A stretch of 6,040 bases of DNA from Acidobacteriota bacterium (GCA_003224995.1 QIAI01000089.1:1-6040); one strand, 5' to 3'; positions 1 through 5,758 are shown, counted from the first letter of the stretch. Numbers and translations are program-made. Notes: generated by a model not told the origin, from the sequence alone.

Positions 1-309
1 GAGGTGATCCGGCAAGGCGTGAACATGACAATCTATGTGGAAGGGAAGCGGTCGTTCGATGGCAAGCTGCTGCCATTCAAGAAAGGGCCGTTTTATCTCG
101 CCATGGAATGTGGCGTACCGGTTGTGCCGGTGACCATCGTAGGCAGTCACAAGTTAATGCCGAAGGCGCGCTTCCGCATCGATCCGGGAACGGTCAAACT
201 CATTTTCCATGATCCCATTGAGCCGCAAAAATTCGGCAGCCGCGAATGCCTGATGGAGACCGTGCGGCTCACCATCAATCAGGGTCTTCCTGCCGAATAC
301 CAGAGCTAG
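1..309 (+). CDS. plsC: 1-acyl-sn-glycerol-3-phosphate acyltransferase (PlsC family), C-terminal part
   Basis: This is the end of a PlsC/LPLAT-family acyltransferase, which moves an acyl chain onto lysophosphatidic acid at the inner membrane during phospholipid synthesis. The gene enters from the left edge already in frame, so 102 codons are visible before the TAG stop at 307-309. The segment YVEGKRS (visible residues 12-18) matches family motif III, usually FPEGTRS, with Tyr-Val for Phe-Pro and Lys for Thr. The segment GVPVVPVTI (38-46) matches motif IV. The H-X4-D catalytic motif lies upstream of the window, so activity cannot be judged. The GTG at 4 is internal to the domain and is not the real start. 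The next gene begins 3 bp after the stop, which suggests cotranscription. The family assignment is firm; the exact acyl acceptor is inferred. Confidence 0.88.
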   Translation, partial: EVIRQGVNMTIYVEGKRSFDGKLLPFKKGPFYLAMECGVPVVPVTIVGSHKLMPKARFRIDPGTVKLIFHDPIEPQKFGSRECLMETVRLTINQGLPAEYQS

Positions 310-312
310 AGA

Positions 313-918
313 ATGCCGTGGCCGTGTGTCCCTCTCGCGGTTCTGCTCGTCATTCTGGGGAATATTTTCTGCGGCAACCTGGACGCTACCGCCGGGGCGC
401 CCGTCGATCTCAAAAAAGAAGCGCGCCGCTATGAAGGGAAGCTGCTGCTGTTGAGCGCACCCAGCCGTTTCGATCTCATTCACTTCGATACTCAGGGACA
501 TCCAACCCGGGAAGCGATGGCGGAGCCTTGGACCATGGCGGGCCTGTTTCGGGCCCGAAAGATCGACCTGCGAGACCGCCAGATCACGATCGAAGGAGAA
601 CGCGCGGTGGTTGCGCTCCAATCCGATGCGTCGGGCGGAGCTGAAGCAATTTATGTCGCAGGTATTCTCCGAGGATATACAGGAGAAAATTGCGGGAGCC
701 TGGCGTGCGGATGTCGATCTGAATTCGTTAGCGCACTCCACGAGTTTACCGGCAGACGGGCGAGTCGGAACACTTGCGAACGGGCGTGCAGTCTACGCCT
801 GGCAGTCGGGTGTGGTGACCCAGCCGAAAGCGTTCTACAAGCCCGGACCGACCTATGTCGCCAATGCGCTGCTCAAACGGATTTCCGGAGTTGTGCAGGT
901 GCGAGTGATCGTAAATGA
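313..918 (+). pseudogene. N-terminal part of a frameshifted TonB-domain protein
   Basis: This is the 5' part of a gene that continues in another frame at 611-1108. ATG 313 lies 3 bp after the plsC stop. The protein opens with a hydrophobic stretch (about residues 7-21, PLAVLLVILGNIFCG), a likely signal peptide or membrane anchor. A periplasmic-looking region follows (about 32-100), containing EGKLLLLSAPSRF, a PWTMAGLF segment and DRQITIEGE. It resembles the N-terminal region I recall from acidobacterial TonB-family proteins. After about residue 105 (around 630) the frame stops looking like that family, although it stays open to a stop at 916-918. Residues after that point are probably meaningless out-of-frame sequence. 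The coding sense then continues in the +1 frame. No strong Shine-Dalgarno is visible, so translation may be coupled to plsC. Confidence 0.6.
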
Positions 919-1108
919 GAAGGGATTTCCCGAGGTCCTGGAGGTGATCCAGCATTTACCCGAAGGACTGGATGCCGGAGTACTCGCGGCGGTCTCACAG
1001 TGGCGGTTTAAGCCCGGCATCCGGGAAGGCCTGCCCACTCCTACAGTAGTGATCGTGGAGATCAACTTTCATCTGGAGAACGCAAGGCCGAGTCGCCCCG
1101 GGAAATGA
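611..1108 (+). pseudogene. TonB C-terminal domain protein, 3' part of the frameshifted gene
   Basis: This frame carries a clear TonB C-terminal domain over about residues 70-154 (counted from TTG 611). It includes VVQVRVIVNEKGFPEVLEV, EGLDAGVLAAVSQWRFKPG and a final VVIVEINFHL strand. The WRFKPG motif after a GLD-A-AV helix is typical. TonB-type domains carry energy from the inner membrane to outer-membrane receptors; in Acidobacteriota many such stand-alone proteins have unknown partners. No ATG or Shine-Dalgarno gives this part its own credible start, and TTG 611 is arbitrary. It has no signal peptide or anchor, so alone it would stay in the cytoplasm. Residues such as RAELKQFMSQVF (from about 632) look like a natural continuation of the 313 frame. 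One gene of roughly 265 codons, broken by a net +1 shift, is the best reading. The stop (1106-1108) abuts the lpxD stop. Confidence 0.75.
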
Positions 1109-2119
1109 TCACTCGGCAGGAGTTTTGGCGCGTGCGCGCACGGCTTTCACCAACTCAGGCAGGCGATGGAACGCGGCGGAGCACCGCAACCAGAGCTTGT
1201 TGTCAATCGCAGGATAGCCGCTCACGATCGACCCCGCGGGAACATCATTGGGGATACCGGTTTGCGCGGTGGCAATCACGCCATCGCCAATCCTGCAGTG
1301 GCCGGCAACTCCGACCTGCCCGGCAAGGATGACGTTCTTGCCGATATCGGTGGACCCCGCCAGGCCGGCCTGAGCACATAGCAGGGAGTTTTCGCCCACG
1401 CGAGATCCGTGTCCAACCTGGACCAGGTTGTCGATTTTAGCGCCGTTCGCAATTTTGGTCTCGCCAACGCTGGCGCGATCGACGCAAGCATTCGCCTGAA
1501 CCTCCACGTTGTCTCCTAAAACTGCGGGACCAGATTGCACAATCTTGTGCCATTGGCCGGCGTCGTCCTTGGCAAAGCCGAAGCCATCCGCGCCAATGAT
1601 CACTCCGTTCTGCAGAATCACGTTGTTACCCAAACGGCAGTGCTCGCGCACCACCGCGTGGGCATGCCCGAAGAAATTGTCCCCAATGCGCGCGCCCTGG
1701 TAAATCACGACATGTGCCAGCAGCGTCGCATTGTTCCCGAGGATGACATCGCGATCGATCACCACGTAGGGGCCGATGTGCGCGTTCACGCCAATCTTCG
1801 CGCTGGGATGAACCACCGCCGTCGGGTGAATACCGGGAGCGTAACCGGGCGCCTGATAAAAAAGTTCGATGGCCCGGGCGAATGCAAAATAAGGATTCTT
1901 CGAACGCAGCACGGTTCGAGTTTCAATCGGGAAGTCTTCCGAGACGATCACCGCGGAGGCGGCGGTGGTTCGGGCTGCTGCCGCATACTTTGGATTTGCG
2001 ACAAAAGTGACTTGTCCCGGGCCAGCTTCTTCGATGCCAGCGACTCCGGTAATTTCGGTGTCGGAAGCCCCGTTCTCGATGCGTGCGTGCAATGATTGCG
2101 CGAGCTTTGAAAGTTTCAT
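1109..2119 (-). CDS. lpxD: UDP-3-O-(3-hydroxyacyl)glucosamine N-acyltransferase LpxD
   Basis: LpxD performs the third step of lipid A synthesis, adding an N-linked 3-hydroxyacyl chain from acyl-ACP to UDP-3-O-acylglucosamine in the cytoplasm. The N-terminal uridine-binding region runs from KLSKLAQSL through GVAGIEEAGPGQVTFVAN. A left-handed beta-helix of hexapeptide repeats follows from about residue 96, with repeated I/V-G-x-x motifs. The GADGFGFAKD loop (about 176-185) is characteristic. The His of VQVGHGSRVG (about residue 237) corresponds to catalytic His239 of the E. coli enzyme. A C-terminal helix closes the protein. The length of 336 residues is close to the E. coli enzyme's 341. I chose ATG 2119 because MKLSKLAQ aligns with the usual family start; an in-frame GTG at 2134 would add five residues, and neither has a clear Shine-Dalgarno. 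No lpxA, fabZ or lpxB is adjacent, unlike in enterobacteria. Confidence 0.95.
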   Translation of the reverse strand: MKLSKLAQSLHARIENGASDTEITGVAGIEEAGPGQVTFVANPKYAAAARTTAASAVIVSEDFPIETRTVLRSKNPYFAFARAIELFYQAPGYAPGIHPTAVVHPSAKIGVNAHIGPYVVIDRDVILGNNATLLAHVVIYQGARIGDNFFGHAHAVVREHCRLGNNVILQNGVIIGADGFGFAKDDAGQWHKIVQSGPAVLGDNVEVQANACVDRASVGETKIANGAKIDNLVQVGHGSRVGENSLLCAQAGLAGSTDIGKNVILAGQVGVAGHCRIGDGVIATAQTGIPNDVPAGSIVSGYPAIDNKLWLRCSAAFHRLPELVKAVRARAKTPAE

Positions 2120-2179
2120 AGGACATGGGTCCACGGGAAAAATGCGCGGACAGAGCTTCGCCCTACGCGCAGCGCGCTC

Positions 2180-2207
2180 TGCCGCACTTGAACCGGCATC
2201 TGCGGCA
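2180..2207. repeat. Inverted repeat between the 2233-2769 gene and lpxD
   Basis: TGCCGCA (2180-2186) and TGCGGCA (2201-2207) are perfect 7-bp inverted arms around a 14-bp loop. They lie 26 bp past the stop of the upstream minus-strand gene and about 60 bp before lpxD. No T-run follows on the minus strand, so it is not a standard intrinsic terminator. The two genes may still share a transcript. It could be a weak RNA hairpin or a chance match in GC-rich DNA. Confidence 0.3.
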
Positions 2208-2232
2208 CTCCCGGGGACAGGCGATTGTACTG

Positions 2233-2769
2233 TTATTCGCCGAACATGGGGACTTGTAGCTGATCCTCAGGACGGCGGCGCGCGCGGTGCGTGCCTCCAA
2301 TGACGGCGAGAACGCTGAGAGATTCCAGAGCCGTGCGGGGAACGAAGATGCGTTGCGTGTTGGAGCGCAAGTCCGGCGGATTGATGAGAAAGCCTTCGCC
2401 GATCTGTTGCGACAGATCATTCGACATCAGGCCCTCGATCACCTCGCTATCCTTGAATTTCAAGCGAACCCAAAGACCCTCGGTGCGAGGACGACTGGTA
2501 AAGGTCTTTCGCAGCAGTGACTCCGTGTCGCCAAAATCGCGAACGAAGTAGACCCCTTTGATGTCCTTGAGGTCGATCCCGACTACATTGCCGGCAGTAT
2601 TCAGCAACTCGAGCTTGCCGTCGTGCACGAAACTGGTGGGCGCAACGTAGCCGGAGATCGAGTCCCGGTCCATCTTGCGGACGATGACCTTCTTGTGAGT
2701 CGAGGGCATTGGGCTGGTCAGACGCAGGCCGGCAAGCGACACGACGCTGATTCCCTGAAATTCTCGCAC
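2233..2769 (-). CDS. Conserved-looking protein with two similar beta-rich halves, unknown function
   Basis: The product is a soluble protein of 178 residues with no signal peptide or membrane segment. The first half (about 26-78) runs from KKVIVRKMDRDSISGYV to DIKGVYFVRDF. The second half (about 99-157) runs from LWVRLKFKDSEVIEGL to FVPRTALESLSVL. Each half has the order charged strand, D-S, G turn, L/F strand, then a strand ending in an aromatic or hydrophobic patch, which suggests a duplicated small beta-barrel module. I recall similar acidobacterial hypothetical proteins but cannot name the family with certainty. The start is GTG 2769, supported by AAGGG (2778-2782 on the complement) 8 nt upstream. 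An internal ATG at 2709 just before the first module is an alternative but lacks a Shine-Dalgarno. The gene is codirectional with lpxD, 113 bp upstream of its ATG. Its function cannot be deduced. Confidence 0.75.
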   Translation of the reverse strand: MREFQGISVVSLAGLRLTSPMPSTHKKVIVRKMDRDSISGYVAPTSFVHDGKLELLNTAGNVVGIDLKDIKGVYFVRDFGDTESLLRKTFTSRPRTEGLWVRLKFKDSEVIEGLMSNDLSQQIGEGFLINPPDLRSNTQRIFVPRTALESLSVLAVIGGTHRARRRPEDQLQVPMFGE

Positions 2770-2891
2770 TTTTTGCGCCCTTGCGAGACAAAATGCGCTC
2801 CCAGTAGCTTAAATAACAACTTTTGGGTACGCCTCGCCTAAGTTCCGCTCCTGGCAGCCATCGTCAGCGTGCGATCTCAGGGATTTCGCAG

Positions 2892-3875
2892 CTAGTAAAT
2901 GGAACCATTGGCTTGGGTTGAACTCAAAACACCTGCGTTGGCCGATACCGTATAGGCGGTTCCACCCTTCCCTCTCCACGTTGGGAGCGAGAAAGATCCA
3001 CCTGCAGTGATTCGGTAGACCGCTATGTTCTGGTAAGTCAGCGGAACTCCGGGCTGGCAGATCTGGGGCGCACCCGGAGCCTGCAGGAAATACACCGTGC
3101 TGGAGCCGACTACGGTTCCGTTGCCTTTATCGTCGATCAGCAGAGCGGTTTTCTCATCAATTGCGATGTCACGCGGTGCCGCAGACCAACCGTTGGTGTA
3201 GATGCGGCACAGGAAGGCGAGATCGCGGCCCATCCGGTCGCGCGTCACAAAGTGCGGGTCATCGATGAGGCCCTGCAGAACGGGGAGATCCACGAAGTCT
3301 CGAACCAAAGTGATGTATTTGCTGAATGGGTCGGCCAAAGCTTCGCTGGAAGTAATGGCCTGGCTGGCTTGCGCCGAGTAAATAAATTCGGCGAGCACAT
3401 TCATTCCCGCGCTGGTGCCCCCGATGGGAACACCGCGGGCAATCAACGCGTTCAGGGTTTGCTCGACGGAAGTGCCCTGCCAAAAATTGATGTAGTTCGA
3501 CTGATCGCCGCCTGCGATCCAGACCGCTTCCGCGTTTTGAATGGTGGCCATCACAAATGGGTCATTCGCCGCCGTCCGATTGGGAATAATCAGCGTGGCC
3601 ACCGAGTTCTCACTAGGGCAAAGCTGCTGGATGTACGGATTGTAGGCATCGGTTCCGGTGGCGCGAATGACCAGAAAATCGCCGTTGCCGCTACGCTGGC
3701 ACATCCATTGAAAGGCGGCATCCACGTCTGTGCCCCCACCCATCAGAACCGTTCCTGGGGTAGTTGGGATGGTGACGTCGCTCGAATTTCCGACCCGAAA
3801 ATAAGAGTACTGTTTCGCAGCAAAGGCGGGAGCGACGGTGCACAAGGTAAGAAGAATCACGGCGAGGATTTTCAT
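2892..3875 (-). CDS. Exported cyanophycinase-like peptidase, family S51
   Basis: The protein of 327 residues belongs to the S51 serine peptidase family, which includes cyanophycinase and dipeptidase E. A signal peptide is clear: MKIL, a hydrophobic core, then APAFA before AKQ (cleavage about residue 19 or 20), so it acts outside the cytoplasm. The nucleophile elbow GGTSAGM is at 152-158 (Ser155). GGDQ is at 122-125. DPHF (206-209) supplies the probable catalytic His208 and is followed by RDRMGR (212-217), whose arginines resemble the substrate-binding arginines of cyanophycinase. The Gln usually before His in cyanophycinase is Pro here. A beta-rich extension after about residue 270 makes it longer than the roughly 270-residue cyanobacterial enzymes. 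ATG 3875 has GGAGG 6 nt upstream. The substrate is unproven: cyanophycin or another beta-linked or Asp-rich peptide. Confidence 0.88.
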   Translation of the reverse strand: MKILAVILLTLCTVAPAFAAKQYSYFRVGNSSDVTIPTTPGTVLMGGGTDVDAAFQWMCQRSGNGDFLVIRATGTDAYNPYIQQLCPSENSVATLIIPNRTAANDPFVMATIQNAEAVWIAGGDQSNYINFWQGTSVEQTLNALIARGVPIGGTSAGMNVLAEFIYSAQASQAITSSEALADPFSKYITLVRDFVDLPVLQGLIDDPHFVTRDRMGRDLAFLCRIYTNGWSAAPRDIAIDEKTALLIDDKGNGTVVGSSTVYFLQAPGAPQICQPGVPLTYQNIAVYRITAGGSFSLPTWRGKGGTAYTVSANAGVLSSTQANGSIY

Positions 3876-3878
3876 GAA

Positions 3879-3898
3879 ATGCCTCCGAGGAGAGGCAT
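3879..3898. promoter_or_regulatory. Palindrome covering the Shine-Dalgarno of the S51 peptidase gene
   Basis: ATGCCTC (3879-3885) and GAGGCAT (3892-3898) are perfect 7-bp inverted arms around a 6-bp loop. On the minus strand the arm next to the gene contains the GGAGG ribosome-binding site (complement of 3882-3886), and ATG 3875 follows 3 bp after the palindrome. If the transcript starts upstream, the hairpin would hide the ribosome-binding site. If it starts around 3890, the same palindrome overlaps the -10 element and start site and would look like an operator. The repeat is seen directly; the role is inferred. Confidence 0.45.
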
Positions 3899-3925
3899 CT
3901 TACCCCCGCGCATTGCGGCACACAA
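3897..3925 (-). promoter_or_regulatory. Candidate sigma-70-type promoter for the S51 peptidase gene
   Basis: On the minus strand, TTGTGT (complement of 3920-3925) lies exactly 17 bp before TAAGAT (complement of 3897-3902). The -35 matches the consensus at 3 of 6 positions and the -10 at 4 of 6. The start would be near 3890, giving a leader of about 15 nt that still contains the GGAGG. This is a pattern match only. Confidence 0.3.
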
Positions 3926-4085
3926 ACTCGAGGCAGAGCCGACGGGTATAAAGGAGAGTAATAGCTAAAATGTTGAGCGAGTGGGCATTGGACTAGCCAA
4001 AAGATTCGCCTTGTGTTATTTTCTCTTGCTTGCTGCAACTCCGTCTCAGGAAATCTAAGTTCCTTGTGTAGAGTCACTTACATCA

Positions 4086-4110
4086 AGGTGGCGAGGGCCA
4101 CCTCTGGCCC
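4086..4110. repeat. Two overlapping, mutually exclusive inverted repeats
   Basis: AGGTGGC (4086-4092) pairs with GCCACCT (4097-4103) around the 4-base loop GAGG. GGGCCA (4095-4100) pairs with TGGCCC (4105-4110) around the loop CCTC. They share 4095-4103, so RNA or single-stranded DNA could form only one at a time. No T-run follows, so neither is a standard intrinsic terminator. The position is about 75-100 bp before the start of the transferase gene, probably in its leader or promoter region. Confidence 0.4.
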
Positions 4111-4183
4111 GAGTTGTGATCCTGTGGAAATCCTGTGCATATCCACGGCTCAGCCGGTTGCAGTGTGGTCCGCGTAGGAAGGC

Positions 4184-4441
4184 ATGGCCGACTACATATA
4201 CACCATGGAAATCCGGCTGACGCCGGACCAGCAAAAGGGCGCCAATCTGGTGCAAGAGGTAGCCCGCAATGCCGGGATGAACCTGTACTTGACCGGCGGT
4301 GCCGTGCGGGACATTATCAGCGGGTTTCCCATCCGCGACCTGGATTTCACCGTCCAGGGCAATCCCCTCAAGCTGCAAAAAGAATTGGAGAAGGCCGGAG
4401 CGGTCATTGCCGCGGCCGATGACGATTTAAAGACGCTATGA
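4184..4441 (+). pseudogene. cca: tRNA nucleotidyltransferase / poly(A) polymerase-type head, N-terminal part
   Basis: This is the start of a class II nucleotidyltransferase of the CCA-adding/poly(A) polymerase family, which completes or repairs the CCA end of tRNA or adds tails to RNA in the cytoplasm. ATG 4184 opens with MADYIY and has AGGA 4 nt upstream (4176-4179); an in-frame TAG at 4175 excludes an earlier start. LTGGAVRD (37-43) is the nucleotide-binding glycine motif. RDLDFTV (51-57) carries the two catalytic aspartates, Asp52 and Asp54. After AAADDDLKTL the frame ends at TGA 4439-4441. In the family this point should continue into a strand bearing the third carboxylate and an S/A-x-x-R-x-E-x-Y segment. 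That part is absent, and the coding sense resumes in the +1 frame. CCA-adding versus poly(A) activity cannot be told apart from sequence. Confidence 0.8.
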
Positions 4442-5393
4442 CAAGATCGGCAAGCCTCCGGTGATCGCGCCGGCCACCATTATTGAAGACCTGCGCCGCC
4501 GCGATTTCACCGTCAATGCCATGGCGCTGTCCTTGAATCTCGGATCGCGCGGTCTGTTAATGGATCCCTTCAACGGCGCCGCCGATATCGAAGCGAAGCT
4601 GATTCGTGTGCTCCACAACTATGCTTTCGTCGAGGACCCTTCGCGCTTGATTCGGGCGACCCGGTTCGCAGCGCGCTTTCATTGGCCGATGGAAGAGCGG
4701 ACGCAGGCACGTTTCGACTCCGCAAAAGAAAACAAGTACATCGAACACATCAGCGCCAAGGCAATCGGTCAGGAGATCGAGCAACTCGCCTACGAAGACG
4801 ACCCGCTCCACATCGTGCGCGTGCTGGAGAAAGAAGAGTGGCTGAAAGTACTCAGCGAACATTGGACTACGGCCAAGGTTGACACCAACGGCCTCAGCCA
4901 GCTCATGAAGACGCGCCAGCAGATGAACGAGCTGGGCTATCAGCCCGATCCGGCGCCCGCCGTGATGTATTTCCTCACCTCGCGATTGAACGACAAGGAA
5001 ATCGCGGACATGCGCAAGCTGATTCCGCGCAAGACTTTGGTAGAGGCGTGGAAGGATCTGGAAGACAACGCGAAGGATCTGGCGAAGAAGCTGATGGGAA
5101 AAGAATCGGCGACCCCTTCGCGCACCTGGCAGGTATTATCCAATGCCCGGCCGGAGATGACCCTGTTTCTGGCGGTCACGGCAAAGCAGCAGGGAGTCAT
5201 CCAGAAAATCAAGAACTTCTTTACCAAGTGGCGTCAGGTGCAGCAGAAGATTCCGCTGCCCGAAATGACCGAGCTGCACATTACGCCACAGTTGCCCGAG
5301 TACTCCAAGATTGCCCATGACGTTTTCTTGCTGCTGCTGGATGGCAAGTTGCGCTCGCGGACCGAGACCTTGAAGTTCTTGAAGCCGCTCGCG

Positions 5394-5426
5394 CCACCGC
5401 CACCTCCACCACCACCGCCTCCACCG
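5394..5426 (+). other. Run of 11 proline codons at the tail junction
   Basis: Eleven consecutive Pro codons (CCA, CCG and CCT mixed) link the folded helical body to the disordered tail. Ribosomes stall on runs of three or more prolines unless elongation factor EF-P assists, so translation of this gene should depend strongly on EF-P. The mixed codons argue for selection on the protein rather than simple DNA slippage. A seven-Ala run, mostly GCG codons, follows at 5451-5471. Confidence 0.8.
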
Positions 5427-5585
5427 GCGAAACGGGGAAGAGCCGCCAAAGCGGCGGCCGCGGCGGCGGCGACCGCTCCGGCAGCAGAGACGGGAAAGAG
5501 AAAAGGTAAGGCAGCCGCCAGTGCGGTCGCGGCTGCGCCGGTTCCCGCGAAGCCTGAGGTGAAAGGAAAGGCGAACTCTTCGCCC

Positions 5586-5669
5586 AAGCCAAGTCCCCAA
5601 AATGTGGCGGCCCCGAAGCCTGCGCCCAAGCCTGGTCCCCAAAACGCAGCAGCGCCGAAGCCTGCACCC
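5586..5669 (+). repeat. Tandem 42-bp repeat in the tail (14-residue unit, two copies)
   Basis: The unit KPSPQNVAAPKPAP (5586-5627) is followed directly by KPGPQNAAAPKPAP (5628-5669), then by a partial KLSAPAKK continuation. The two copies match at 34 of 42 bases by my count, with most differences at third codon positions. That suggests an older in-frame duplication now held by protein-level constraint. The unit is proline, alanine and lysine rich and likely unfolded. Confidence 0.8.
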
Positions 5670-5729
5670 AAGCTGTCAGCTCCCGCCAAGAAGCCGAAAG
5701 CTGCCAAGAAAAAGCGCTAGCCTTTCTGC

Positions 5730-5758
5730 TCTTCAATTGGCTCAAACGGGGCTATAAT
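5730..5758 (+). promoter_or_regulatory. Promoter with perfect TATAAT box upstream of the Gly/His-rich gene
   Basis: TATAAT at 5753-5758 matches the -10 consensus exactly. The hexamer at the usual 17-bp spacing, TCTTCA (5730-5735), matches the -35 consensus at only 3 of 6 positions, so the -35 is weak or replaced by an activator. Transcription would begin about 5764-5766, on top of the tandem GTG codons at 5762 and 5765. The box lies only 32 bp past the stop of the transferase gene. Confidence 0.6.

Larger units (their letters stand above)
3876..4183. other. Divergent intergenic spacer of 308 bp
   Basis: No gene is recognised here. The left end holds the peptidase leader with its palindrome and candidate promoter. 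The middle (about 3940-4080) is more AT-rich, with TATAAA at 3947-3952 and TAAAAT at 3966-3971, but neither has a convincing -35 partner. The right part holds the overlapping inverted repeats (4086-4110), a pair of ATCCTGTG direct repeats (4119-4126 and 4130-4137), and the ribosome-binding site of the transferase gene (AGGA, 4176-4179). I found no tRNA or other folded RNA gene. Promoters for both flanking genes must lie here. Confidence 0.6.
4461..5720 (+). pseudogene. cca: tRNA nucleotidyltransferase / poly(A) polymerase-type protein, 3' part with a Pro/Ala/Lys tail
   Basis: This continues the gene begun at 4184, in the +1 frame. The frame is open from 4431, and RYDKIGKPP before GTG 4461 is clearly coding, so GTG is not a true start. 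ATIIEDLRRRDFTVNAMALSL (about residues 5-25) is the conserved EDL-x-RRDFT-x-NA motif of the family. LLMDPFNG and VEDPSRLIRATRFAARF (about 60-76) complete the head and neck. A helical body runs to about residue 310. Residues 312-419 form a disordered tail: 11 consecutive Pro, a 7-Ala run, Lys-rich stretches, a twice-repeated 14-residue unit and a KAAKKKR end. This histone-H1-like tail probably binds nucleic acid non-specifically. Without the head domain upstream, this part could not catalyse nucleotide addition. Confidence 0.8.

Noticed and set aside
154..741. Minus-strand open frame of 195 codons opposite plsC and the TonB-domain gene
   Set aside because: Both plus-strand genes have family motifs here, and the minus-strand product is Arg-rich with no domain.
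1535..2095. Plus-strand open frame of 186 codons inside lpxD
   Set aside because: The hexapeptide repeats of lpxD on the minus strand are unmistakable; this is their reverse shadow.
3252..3968. Long open frame (238 codons) on the plus strand opposite the S51 peptidase
   Set aside because: It overlaps a gene with clear catalytic motifs and a signal peptide, has no recognisable domain, and fits an antisense shadow in GC-rich DNA.
3960..4080. A tRNA or small RNA gene in the divergent spacer
   Set aside because: I could not find a cloverleaf, a T-loop motif or a hairpin followed by a T-run there.
4119..4147. Replication origin suggested by DnaA-like boxes
   Set aside because: There are only two degenerate boxes, no AT-rich unwinding region and no dnaA, dnaN or gidA nearby.
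4431..4445. Programmed +1 frameshift at CTA TGA C, resembling the release-factor-2 site (CTT TGA C)
   Set aside because: There is no Shine-Dalgarno-like stimulator just upstream, and a simple +1 slip would still leave about 20 conserved residues missing. A deletion explains the data better.
5136..5745. Three minus-strand frames with Gly, Arg or Trp runs opposite the Pro/Ala/Lys tail
   Set aside because: They are the complement of the proline and alanine codon runs and carry no domain or start signal.
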